From Mycobacterium sp. PS03-16 (GTDB taxonomy: Bacteria; Actinomycetota; Actinomycetes; Mycobacteriales; Mycobacteriaceae): a DNA stretch of 37,346 nucleotides. The stretch is taken from positions 1 to 37,346 of the forward strand of contig NZ_SPQO01000039.1 in the NCBI RefSeq assembly GCF_004570325.1. The letters are read 5' to 3'. Shown here one piece after another: positions 14,857 to 21,099 of this stretch. The translations under genes and the position numbers were made by a program. Under the pieces are notes generated by a model that did not search any database, was not told where the DNA came from, and saw only the letters and a program-made list of their open reading frames with translations. Position 1 is the first letter of the stretch, and each line of letters starts with the position of its first letter.

Positions 14857-15282
14857 ATGTCATCGCCACTCACCGACGGCGCGCGAGAGATGTTGTCGAA
14901 GCCCAATCCGGCCGTGATCAGCACCGTCCGCGGGGACGGACACCCGGTGTCCGCCGCCACCTGGTACCTCCTGCGCGACGACCGCCTGCTGGTCAACATG
15001 GACGTCGGCCGGGTCCGCCTGAACCACCTGCGCAGGGATCCGCGGGTCTCGCTGACCGTGATCGACGAGGCCGACTGGTACACCCATGTCACCGTCATCG
15101 GGCACGTCACCGACATCTACGACGACGACGGCCTCGCCGACATCGACGCACTGTCGCGGCACTATCAGGGCAGGGAGTACCCGGACCGGAACCGACCGCG
15201 GGTCAGCGCACTGATCGCGGTGGACCGAGTGCACGGCTGGGGCGCGCAGAAGAACAACGACCAACCCGACGGCCGGGGCTGA
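14857..15282 (+). CDS. PPOX-fold (pyridoxamine oxidase-like), probable F420-dependent protein
   Basis: A 141-residue split-barrel protein of the pyridoxamine 5'-phosphate oxidase-like superfamily. It starts with the helix LTDGAREMLSKPN and continues AVISTVRGDGHPVSAATWYLLRDDRLLVNM, the strand order that binds a flavin or F420, then RVRLNHLRRDPRVSLTVID. Mycobacterial members of this size (Rv1155 type) use F420 rather than FMN; the cofactor cannot be settled by eye. ATG 14857 has no Shine-Dalgarno. It stands 87 bp upstream of, and divergent to, the GAF-ANTAR gene and 46 bp before the thioesterase. Confidence 0.82.
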   Translation: MSSPLTDGAREMLSKPNPAVISTVRGDGHPVSAATWYLLRDDRLLVNMDVGRVRLNHLRRDPRVSLTVIDEADWYTHVTVIGHVTDIYDDDGLADIDALSRHYQGREYPDRNRPRVSALIAVDRVHGWGAQKNNDQPDGRG

Positions 15283-15315
15283 GCACCCGGATCGACCACC
15301 CAACCAAGTGGTCGA

Positions 15316-15321
15316 TAGGCT
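15316..15321 (+). promoter_or_regulatory. Leaderless -10 box for the thioesterase gene
   Basis: TAGGCT, 7 nt, then ATG 15329. It selects ATG 15329 over GTG 15308. Confidence 0.5.
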
Positions 15322-15328
15322 CGCATCG

Positions 15329-16156
15329 ATGACTGCGCTCGACGACTCCCCGTGTCACCACCGAGCCCACGCCGGGCCCAGCTGGATCGCCCGGCTGCTG
15401 GACTTCCGACGCGAGGGTGACACGTTCATCGCGCCGCAGGTCACCGGCGGTCCGGCGCACCGCCTGTTCGGCGGGTTGATCGCCGCGCAGGCCCTCGGCG
15501 CGGCCGGCGCGACGGTGGACTCGGCCAAGCGGCCGCAGTCGCTGCACTGCTACTTCGTGCGCGGCGGCCAGTACGGCATCGACGTCGAACTGCAGGTCGA
15601 GCGCACCCGTGACGGCCGGTCCTTCGACACCCGCCGCGTCACCGCGGTCCAGCAGGGCGCGGTGATCCTGGAGATGATCGCCTCGTTCCACCGCCCCGAA
15701 GACGGCGCCGACTGGTATCCGCCGCGCCCGGCCGCCCTTCCCCTCGACGAGGCGATGTCGAAGTCGCCGGGCCTGGAGGCGGTCGACCATTTCGAGATCC
15801 GCACCCGCCCCACCGACACCTCGCCGTTCGCCGTCCCGCCGTTCTGGATCCGCTGCCGCGACCGCATCGAGGACGATCCACTGATCCGCGCCTGCACGCT
15901 GACCTACATGTCCGACCTCGGGCCGGTGCCCGCGGCGCGGCCGGCCGGCGCGCCCGACGTCCCCGGCATGGGCACGGCGGCCTCGCTGGACCACTCGGTG
16001 TGGTTCCACCGGCCGTTCGACCCGCACGGCTGGCACCGCTACGAGGTGTCGCGGGCCAACAACAGCGACGCCCGCGGGCTGGCCATCGGTTCGCTGTACG
16101 CCCAGGACGGCACGCTGGTCGCCAGCACCACCCAGGAAGCGCTCTGGCGGTTCTGA
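15329..16156 (+). CDS. Acyl-CoA thioesterase II (TesB-like, double hotdog)
   Basis: A 275-residue double-hotdog thioesterase that hydrolyses acyl-CoA to free fatty acid and CoA in the cytosol. The first hotdog holds RLFGGLIAAQAL and the long helix; the second holds LDHSVWFHRPF with the Asp equivalent to the catalytic aspartate of E. coli TesB, and the closing LVASTTQEALWRF with the catalytic Gln position. The Thr of the E. coli triad falls in ANNSDARG, where I do not see a Thr, a variation common in actinobacteria as far as I recall. ATG 15329 is supported by a leaderless -10 box. It precedes the SigF-like promoter of the next gene. Confidence 0.88.
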   Translation: MTALDDSPCHHRAHAGPSWIARLLDFRREGDTFIAPQVTGGPAHRLFGGLIAAQALGAAGATVDSAKRPQSLHCYFVRGGQYGIDVELQVERTRDGRSFDTRRVTAVQQGAVILEMIASFHRPEDGADWYPPRPAALPLDEAMSKSPGLEAVDHFEIRTRPTDTSPFAVPPFWIRCRDRIEDDPLIRACTLTYMSDLGPVPAARPAGAPDVPGMGTAASLDHSVWFHRPFDPHGWHRYEVSRANNSDARGLAIGSLYAQDGTLVASTTQEALWRF

Positions 16157-16181
16157 ATCACCGAAACCGTGGCGCCCGAAC

Positions 16182-16207
16182 GGTTGAGCGACCAGTTCAC
16201 GGGGTAA
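16182..16207 (+). promoter_or_regulatory. SigF-type promoter of the HO-like iron enzyme gene
   Basis: GGTT (16182-16185), 16 bp, GGGTAA (16202-16207). This fits the mycobacterial sigma-F consensus GGTTT-N15-17-GGGTA. It lies 9 nt before GTG 16217, so the transcript would be leaderless or nearly so. It has the same layout, including GGTTGAG, as the element at 19095-19120. Confidence 0.6.
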
Positions 16208-16216
16208 CAAACCGAG

Positions 16217-17236
16217 GTGACGTCCGCGCCCATTCTGGTTGAACCGACATTGCCCGACGCCCGTGGCCCGCTTTCGCTGGCCGTGGTGAACACGCTCGCC
16301 GAGCGCGCGCCGCGCAACCACCTGTCCCGCATCGAAGCGTCGCTGGGCGACGCCGATCCCTACGGCATCGACCTGCACCTGGCGCTGTACGTCTGCTACG
16401 AACTGCACTACCGGGGTTTCGCCGGCGTCGACCCGCACTGGGAGTGGAACGCCGGGCTGCTGCACCTGCGGGGGCAGATGGAGCAGACGTTCCTGTCCGC
16501 GGTGCGCCGCGACGTGGGCGAGATCGGCCCCGACGAGACCGCCGCCGACGAGATGGCGGCGCTGGCCGTCGAGCCGGTCGACGGCGAGGGCCCGTCGTAC
16601 TACCTGCGCGACAAGGGCACCTGGGAGCAGATGCGCGAGTACTTCGTGCACCGCTCGCTGTACCACCTCAAGGAGGGCGATCCGCACGCATTCGCCATCC
16701 CGCGGCTGACCGGACAGGCCAAGGCGTCGTTCGTCGCCGTCGAATTCGACGAGTTCGGCGGTGGCCGCGGTCCGAACCTGCACCAGCAGCTGTTCGCCGA
16801 CCTGATGGCGGCCGCCGATCTCGACGCCACCTACCTCGGCTACATCGACGACGTGCCGGCCGAGGCGCTGGCGGCGGTGAACCTGATGTCGATGTTCGGG
16901 CTGCACCGGGCGCTGCGCGGAGCTGCCGTCGGGCACTTCGCGTCCACGGAGATCACCTCGTCGCCGGGGTCCCGCCGGCTGGTCGACGCGCTGGAGCGGA
17001 TGGGCGCTCCGGAGGCCTGCATCGGGTTCTACCGTGAGCACGTCGAGGCCGACGCCGTGCACGAACAGGTGGTGCGCACCGACGTGGTCGGCGACCTGGT
17101 GGCGCGGGAACCGCAGCTCGACGCCGACGTCGTGTTCGGGATCCGGGCGCACGCCCTGGTCGAGGACCGGCTGGCCGACCATCTGATGGCGAGCTGGACC
17201 GCGGGCGAGAGCTCGCTACGCCGGCCGCTGACCTGA
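16217..17236 (+). CDS. Iron-containing redox enzyme, haem-oxygenase-like fold (HDO family)
   Basis: A 339-residue all-helical protein resembling the iron-containing redox enzyme/haem-oxygenase-like group, which includes diiron oxidases and oxygenases. Candidate metal ligands sit in the helices YVCYELHYRGFAG (about 56-68), VAVEFDEFGGGRG (about 174-186) and FYREHVEADAVHEQ (about 273-286), the spaced Glu/Asp/His pattern expected for this fold. The substrate is unknown. GTG 16217 lies 9 nt after a SigF-like -10. It converges on, and overlaps by 21 bp, the CDGSH gene, which could supply electrons. No signal peptide; cytosolic. Confidence 0.75.
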   Translation: MTSAPILVEPTLPDARGPLSLAVVNTLAERAPRNHLSRIEASLGDADPYGIDLHLALYVCYELHYRGFAGVDPHWEWNAGLLHLRGQMEQTFLSAVRRDVGEIGPDETAADEMAALAVEPVDGEGPSYYLRDKGTWEQMREYFVHRSLYHLKEGDPHAFAIPRLTGQAKASFVAVEFDEFGGGRGPNLHQQLFADLMAAADLDATYLGYIDDVPAEALAAVNLMSMFGLHRALRGAAVGHFASTEITSSPGSRRLVDALERMGAPEACIGFYREHVEADAVHEQVVRTDVVGDLVAREPQLDADVVFGIRAHALVEDRLADHLMASWTAGESSLRRPLT

Positions 17237-17443
17237 GGTCGTCGAGGCATCGGCGTCGCCGCGACGGCGGCGCCGGTGACTGGTATCGCAGAGCGGATAG
17301 TTCTTACTGCGCTTGCATGCGCACAGCGCGACCATGAACCGGTCGGACTCGACCACACTGCCGTCGGGCATCTCGATGCGCACCGGGCCCTCCACCATGA
17401 TCGGGCCGCCCTGCACCACGCGCACGGTGCGGGCCTCGGTCAC
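17216..17443 (-). CDS. CDGSH-type 2Fe-2S protein (mitoNEET-like)
   Basis: A 75-residue protein with the CDGSH pattern ALCACKRSKNYPLCDTSH near residues 40-57: three Cys and one His (C-x-C-x8-C-x3-H) bind a redox-active, acid-labile 2Fe-2S cluster. The usual CDGSH reads CDTSH here. The N-terminal strand VVQGGPIMVEGPVRIEMPDGS is typical of bacterial members; the C-terminal tail is basic then Ser/Thr-rich. GTG 17443 overlaps the TGA of the upstream methyltransferase (GTGA), so the two are coupled. Its 3' end overlaps the convergent HO-like gene. Role: electron or cluster transfer, partner not proven. Confidence 0.88.
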   Translation of the reverse strand: MTEARTVRVVQGGPIMVEGPVRIEMPDGSVVESDRFMVALCACKRSKNYPLCDTSHRRRRRGDADASTTSGQRPA

Positions 17444-18135
17444 GGTTTGTCCGCCCGGATGACCAGCAGCTCCTCCTCGCGGCGGCCCGCATCGAGCCGG
17501 CCGGTCTCCTCCAGCCACTCGGCGCGCGCGGTGAGCACCGGACCGAACGGAATCCACTGCCAGGCAATCACATCGGCGTCCAGCCCGGCGCTCGACAGGG
17601 CGGCCAGCGTGCGCCGCGGGTCGGCGAACTCGGACTGCACCAGAAGCAGGCTGCCGCCAGGGGCCAGCAGCTCGGGCACGGCCTCGCACAGCGGGTCGAG
17701 CACCATCCGGCCGTCGTAGCCGGCGTCCCAGGCCCGGGCCGGTCCCGCGCTCGACGGCACCGGGTCACGCTCGGCGTCGGGATCGTGCGGCACGTACGGC
17801 GGGTTGCACGTCACCAGGTCGAAGGCGTCGAATTCCACTGCGCGCGCCCATGATCCGAGGTGAACGTCGACGTCGGCGCCGGCGGCGAGCGCGTTGCTGC
17901 GAGCGCAGCGCACCGCGCGCTGGCAGATGTCGAAGGCGGTGACCGATGCGGCGCCCTGCAGCGCCGCGTTGACCGCCACCACGCCGCTGCCGGTGCACAG
18001 ATCCCCGACGCGGCGTCCGACGGCGAGGCCGGTCTTCTCCATCACGTCGATGAGCAGCTGCGAATCCTCCTGCGGCGCGTACACGCCTTCCGCGGCGACC
18101 ACGGTGTCCTGCTCGCCGGTGTATGCAGTGGTCAA
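17440..18135 (-). CDS. Class I methyltransferase, HemK2/MTQ2-like
   Basis: A 231-residue SAM-dependent methyltransferase. Motif I is VGDLCTGSGVVAVNAA (about 43-58), the acidic motif II is VTAFDIC (about 65-71), and the NPPY motif (about 110-113) is that of N-methyltransferases acting on glutamine or adenine amides, such as HemK/MTQ2 release-factor enzymes. A second release-factor methyltransferase would be redundant with PrmC, so the target may be different. TTG 18135 is supported by a GAGAGG Shine-Dalgarno 6 nt upstream. It is the first gene of a coupled pair with the CDGSH protein, behind a SigF-like promoter. Confidence 0.85.
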   Translation of the reverse strand: MTTAYTGEQDTVVAAEGVYAPQEDSQLLIDVMEKTGLAVGRRVGDLCTGSGVVAVNAALQGAASVTAFDICQRAVRCARSNALAAGADVDVHLGSWARAVEFDAFDLVTCNPPYVPHDPDAERDPVPSSAGPARAWDAGYDGRMVLDPLCEAVPELLAPGGSLLLVQSEFADPRRTLAALSSAGLDADVIAWQWIPFGPVLTARAEWLEETGRLDAGRREEELLVIRADKP

Positions 18136-18177
18136 CTTCGGCCTCTCGACGTCGCGGGGTCAATGCTGCGAGGATTA

Positions 18178-18203
18178 ATGCCCTGTATCGCGACGGTTAA
18201 ACC
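18178..18203 (-). promoter_or_regulatory. SigF-like promoter of the methyltransferase-CDGSH pair
   Basis: On the minus strand GGTTT (18203-18199), 15 bp, GGGCAT (18183-18178). One mismatch from the sigma-F -10 GGGTAT; the -35 is perfect. It gives a leader of about 35 nt containing the GAGAGG ribosome site. Confidence 0.45.
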
Positions 18204-18214
18204 AGCGCCGGACC

Positions 18215-18240
18215 GTTTGCCCCCTGGTAGAGGCGGGCAC
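18215..18240 (+). promoter_or_regulatory. Possible SigF-like promoter of the catalase-fold gene
   Basis: GTTT (18215-18218), 16 bp, GGGCAC (18235-18240), 10 nt before GTG 18251. Two -10 positions differ from consensus. It is listed mainly because the facing gene pair has a better copy. Confidence 0.25.
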
Positions 18241-18250
18241 CCCGCCAGGC

Positions 18251-18904
18251 GTGAAGATCTCCGAGGTTCTCGCGCTTCCCGTCGAGGTCGGCTCCGCGAT
18301 CCGCCACCGTAAACTCTTCCACCCCGTCGGGGTGCTGGCCCGTGGCCGCATCGAACGTCTGGCCCCGCCAGGGCACGGGTTGCCGATCCAGGACGGTGAC
18401 GTCACCGGCCGGGTGTCGAAGGCGGTCGGGCTGCCGGGTGCGATCCCCGACATCGCCGGGCTGGCGTGGCGGATGACCGTCGACGGCCGGCCGTGGGACG
18501 TGCTGCTGGCCACAACGGCCGTCAACCGGCTTCTGCTGCTGCCCACCTTGGAGTGGCAGGGCGCCACCTACTCGAGCCTCATGCCGCTGCGCTACGACGG
18601 TGGCGTGTGGTGGCTGCGCGCCACCCTGGTCACCGCACTCGACGGGTCCGGTCTGTCGCTGGACACCATCACCGAGCAGCTGTCGCGCGGCGACCTGGTG
18701 TACAGCATCGACCAGGCGGCCGGCAGCGGCGCATTCGGCCCGCTCGCGCGGTTGACGCTCTCCGAGGAGATGCCGCCCGATCGGGACCTGTCGTTCGATC
18801 CGACGCTGAACTCGGCACCGGGCGTCTCGCTGACCCCGGGGTGGCTGACCGACTTCCGCCGGGCGGCCTACCGGCGCAGCCGCGAGGGCCGCGACGCCGA
18901 GTGA
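18251..18904 (+). CDS. Uncharacterised protein with catalase-like core
   Basis: A 217-residue cytosolic protein. FHPVGVLARGRI (His24) followed by GRVSKAVGLPGAIPDIAGLAWRMTV and DGRPWDVLL recalls the catalase core, where the distal His sits in VHARGxGxxG and is followed by VRFSxxxGxxxxxDxxGxAxxF and GNWDLVG. The protein is far shorter than catalase and I do not find the proximal haem Tyr helix, so it may be a haem-less or minimal relative; annotation pipelines may call such proteins phosphodiesterase without evidence I can see. GTG 18251 faces away from the methyltransferase-CDGSH pair across 115 bp. Confidence 0.6.
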   Translation: MKISEVLALPVEVGSAIRHRKLFHPVGVLARGRIERLAPPGHGLPIQDGDVTGRVSKAVGLPGAIPDIAGLAWRMTVDGRPWDVLLATTAVNRLLLLPTLEWQGATYSSLMPLRYDGGVWWLRATLVTALDGSGLSLDTITEQLSRGDLVYSIDQAAGSGAFGPLARLTLSEEMPPDRDLSFDPTLNSAPGVSLTPGWLTDFRRAAYRRSREGRDAE

Positions 18905-18908
18905 CGGC

Positions 18909-19067
18909 CTACTCCGGGTTCTCCTCGGTGTCCTCGGGCGTGGTCACCTCGGGCGCGACCTCGCGGGTCGCCATCCCGCCCTCGCGCCCCTCGTCGGTGG
19001 GGCCGGGTCGGCCGCCCTTGGGCTCGGCGGCGTGTTCCTCGTCATAGATACCTTCTCCGCGCGGCAC
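18909..19067 (-). CDS. Small acidic protein (52 residues), SigF-type promoter
   Basis: It encodes 52 residues, too short for common ORF cut-offs: starts MPRGEGIYDEEH, ends ENPE, rich in Glu, Gly, Pro and Thr, with no hydrophobic segment, hence probably disordered and soluble. GTG 19067 has a GGAG Shine-Dalgarno 7 nt upstream and lies 28 bp after a good sigma-F promoter, so a real stress-induced gene is likely. It converges with the catalase-fold gene, 4 bp between stops. I recall similar small actinobacterial proteins of unknown function. Composition resembles stress-protective hydrophilic proteins, but that is inference. Confidence 0.72.
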   Translation of the reverse strand: MPRGEGIYDEEHAAEPKGGRPGPTDEGREGGMATREVAPEVTTPEDTEENPE

Positions 19068-19094
19068 GGCACGCTCCTTTCGTCACCGGCCGGA

Positions 19095-19120
19095 TTACCC
19101 GGCGGCCGATCGGCTCAACC
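19095..19120 (-). promoter_or_regulatory. SigF-type promoter of the 52-residue protein gene
   Basis: Minus strand GGTT (19120-19117), 16 bp, GGGTAA (19100-19095). Spacing and -10 are identical to those of the promoter at 16182-16207. Confidence 0.6.
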
Positions 19121-19202
19121 GGTAAATCCCCGGTGCAACAGGCCATTCGATGAAGCGTCGCCGCCGACGCTGTGATACATGTCTCGCGCCGAACACTCGA
19201 CA

Positions 19203-19216
19203 AGCCCGGCCGGGCT
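19203..19216 (+). promoter_or_regulatory. Palindrome upstream of the three-helix protein gene
   Basis: AGCCCGGCCGGGCT is a perfect 14-bp palindrome, 15 bp before a TTGACC hexamer (19232-19237) that could be a -35 box for the gene at 19260. It could be an operator. No convincing -10 box follows. Confidence 0.3.
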
Positions 19217-19259
19217 GTGATGCCGCTGACGTTGACCGTTAACAACGCGCGGCCGTTAG

Positions 19260-19502
19260 ATGTCCTACGTGTTGAAGAAGACCGAACGCGATCTGATCAG
19301 CGACGTCGAGAACCGGCTCGTCGAGAAGTTCGCCGAACTCCCCGCCGCCCGAGTGTCCGCCGCCGTCGACCAGGCCCATGCGCGCTTCGCGCAGAGCAGA
19401 ATCCGGGACTTCGTTCCGCTGCTCGTGGAGCGCCGGGTCACCAGCGAACTGGCCCGTCACACTCACGACGCGCCCGTCGCCCGCGAACTCGTCTCGGTCT
19501 GA
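19260..19502 (+). CDS. Small three-helix protein
   Basis: An 80-residue, all-helical protein: helix 1 TERDLISDVENRLVEKFAE, helix 2 RVSAAVDQAHARFAQ, helix 3 DFVPLLVERRVTSELARHT. The pattern matches the small actinobacterial three-helix bundle dimerisation family, function unknown. A short polar tail follows. ATG 19260 has no Shine-Dalgarno; the tyrosine-rich start MSYVLKK is normal for the family as far as I recall. It abuts the convergent F420-dependent gene, stop to stop, with no gap. Confidence 0.7.
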   Translation: MSYVLKKTERDLISDVENRLVEKFAELPAARVSAAVDQAHARFAQSRIRDFVPLLVERRVTSELARHTHDAPVARELVSV

Positions 19503-20489
19503 TCAACTGGCCGCGGAGCGAAGCTTCTCGAGCAGCGGCCCCGCGGCCTCGGCCAGGAACCGGTCCTGTCCTTCATCGCCCACCTGCACCAGGGCGATGT
19601 CGGTGAAGCCGGCCTTCCAGTATTCGCTGACCGCCTCGACAATGGCGTCCAGGTCCGGTCCACAGGGAATCGATCCCGCGGTGTCCTCCGGCCGGACGAA
19701 CTGTGTGGCCCCGGCGAATCCCGCGGTGGTCGGGAGATCCGAATTCACCGCCCAGCCTCCGGCGAACCAGCGGAACTGATCGTGCGCCCGGGCGACCGCG
19801 GCCTCGCGATCGGTATCCCAGCAGATCGGAATCTGACCGATCACCCGCACTTCACCCGGCAGCCCCGTGGCGCGACGCTCGTCATGCCAGGAGTCGACGA
19901 GTTCCTTGTTGGGTTCCACCGCGATCAGATGGTCGGCCAGCGGTGCCAGCGCCTCGACCGAACGATCCCCCGACACCGCTGCGGCGATCGCCACCGGCAC
20001 CTCCGGAAGATCCCACAAGCGTGCGGAATCGACCTCGTAGTACTCGCCTCGCCAGTCCACCACCTCACCGGTGAACAGTTCCCGGATGATCTGGATCGCC
20101 TCGCGCAGCATGTCCAAACGTCGTGCGACCGTTGGCCATCCGCGTCCGACGACGTGTTCGTTGAGGTTCTCCCCACTGCCCACGCCGAGCGTGAAGCGAC
20201 CGTCGGCCAGAATCTGCAGGGTCGCGGCCTGCTGCGCCACGATCGCCGGGTGGTAGCGCATGGTCGGGCACGTGACGTAGGTGAACAACTCGACGCGCTC
20301 GGTGACGTGGGCGACCGCGCCCAGCGTGGTCCAGGCGTTCGGCGCGTGCCCCTGCGCGGACAGCCACGGCGAGTAGTGGTCGCTGGAGACCTCGAAGTCG
20401 AATCCCGCCTTCTCGGCCGCGGCGGCGTACCGGACCAGATCTTTGGGGCCGCTCTGCTCGGTCATCAGGGTGTAGCCAAAGCGCGTCAT
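19503..20489 (-). CDS. F420-dependent luciferase-like (LLM class) oxidoreductase
   Basis: A 328-residue TIM-barrel enzyme of the F420-dependent LLM group, close to the F420-glucose-6-phosphate dehydrogenase-like TIGR03557 subfamily. Characteristic segments: FGYTLMTEQSGPKDLVRYAAAAEKAGFDF at the N-terminus, VSSDHYSPW (about 34-42) with the Asp/His typical of the active site, VTCPTMRYHPAIVAQQAATL (about 73-92), and GRFTLGVGSGENLNEHVVG (about 97-115), which contacts the F420 phosphate. The substrate is not predictable. ATG 20489 gives a family-standard N-terminus. It is downstream of yqeY on the same strand (68 bp gap). Confidence 0.88.
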   Translation of the reverse strand: MTRFGYTLMTEQSGPKDLVRYAAAAEKAGFDFEVSSDHYSPWLSAQGHAPNAWTTLGAVAHVTERVELFTYVTCPTMRYHPAIVAQQAATLQILADGRFTLGVGSGENLNEHVVGRGWPTVARRLDMLREAIQIIRELFTGEVVDWRGEYYEVDSARLWDLPEVPVAIAAAVSGDRSVEALAPLADHLIAVEPNKELVDSWHDERRATGLPGEVRVIGQIPICWDTDREAAVARAHDQFRWFAGGWAVNSDLPTTAGFAGATQFVRPEDTAGSIPCGPDLDAIVEAVSEYWKAGFTDIALVQVGDEGQDRFLAEAAGPLLEKLRSAAS

Positions 20490-20557
20490 GGGCCACGGAG
20501 TAGCCCGTGTCGGACCCGGGGAAACGACGGCAACGACGGCGCCGCGCCCGAGTACAG

Positions 20558-21022
20558 CTAGAGCTTTGCCTTCACCGCCGCCGAAAGGCGGGCGCCGTCG
20601 GCCTTGCCTGCCGCGAGCGCGGCGGCCGCCTTCATCACCTGACCCATCTGCTTCATCGAGGGCCGTTCACCGAGTTGTTCGGCGACCTGCGCCATCGCGG
20701 TGTCGACGACGTCGGCGAGTTCGGCGTCGGTCAGCGGGGTGGGCAGGTACTCGTCGATCACCTGCGCCTCGGCGCGCTCGTTGGCCGCCAGATCGCCGCG
20801 GCCGTTCTGTGTGTAGACCTCGGCCGCCTCACCGCGTTTGCGGGATTCGCGGGCGAGCACCTTGAGCACGTCCTCGTCGGTCAGCTCGCGGGCCTGCTTA
20901 CCCGACACCTCTTCGGTCTGTAGCGCGGCGAGCAGCATTCTCAGTGTGGCAGTGCGCAATTTGTCCTGCGACTTCATCGCGGCGGTGAGGTCCGCACGCA
21001 GCCTGTCCTTGATCTCCGCCAT
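20558..21022 (-). CDS. GatB/YqeY domain protein
   Basis: A 154-residue YqeY-like protein: IKDRLRADLTAAMKSQDKLRTATLRMLLAAL at the start, the central ESRKRGEAAEVYTQNGR, and IDEYLPTPLTDAELADVV. The C-terminal helical part resembles the tRNA-binding domain of the GatB subunit of tRNA-dependent amidotransferase; free-standing YqeY is thought to bind tRNA but has no settled role. ATG 21022 was chosen over an upstream in-frame start at 21070 because a TAGCTT -10 box lies 7 nt before it and the shorter protein matches the family. It corresponds to Rv3688c. Confidence 0.9.
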   Translation of the reverse strand: MAEIKDRLRADLTAAMKSQDKLRTATLRMLLAALQTEEVSGKQARELTDEDVLKVLARESRKRGEAAEVYTQNGRGDLAANERAEAQVIDEYLPTPLTDAELADVVDTAMAQVAEQLGERPSMKQMGQVMKAAAALAAGKADGARLSAAVKAKL

Positions 21023-21029
21023 GTAGGGA

Positions 21030-21035
21030 AAGCTA
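21030..21035 (-). promoter_or_regulatory. Leaderless -10 box for the yqeY gene
   Basis: Minus strand TAGCTT, 7 nt, ATG 21022. It supports the shorter start. Confidence 0.45.
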
Positions 21036-21099
21036 CGCGCCCGCCGCTGCGATGCGGTCCACGTTGTCATTTACCGTGCCGATCGACAGGATGGTGATC

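Noticed and set aside
16186..16217. TAACAA as a SigA leaderless -10 for the HO-like gene.
   Set aside because: It lacks the final T; the overlapping GGTT-N16-GGGTAA fits sigma-F much better.
15203..17182. A 659-codon antisense frame across the thioesterase and HO-like genes.
   Set aside because: Low-complexity His/Arg/Gly/Val composition without any domain; the plus-strand genes have clear family motifs.
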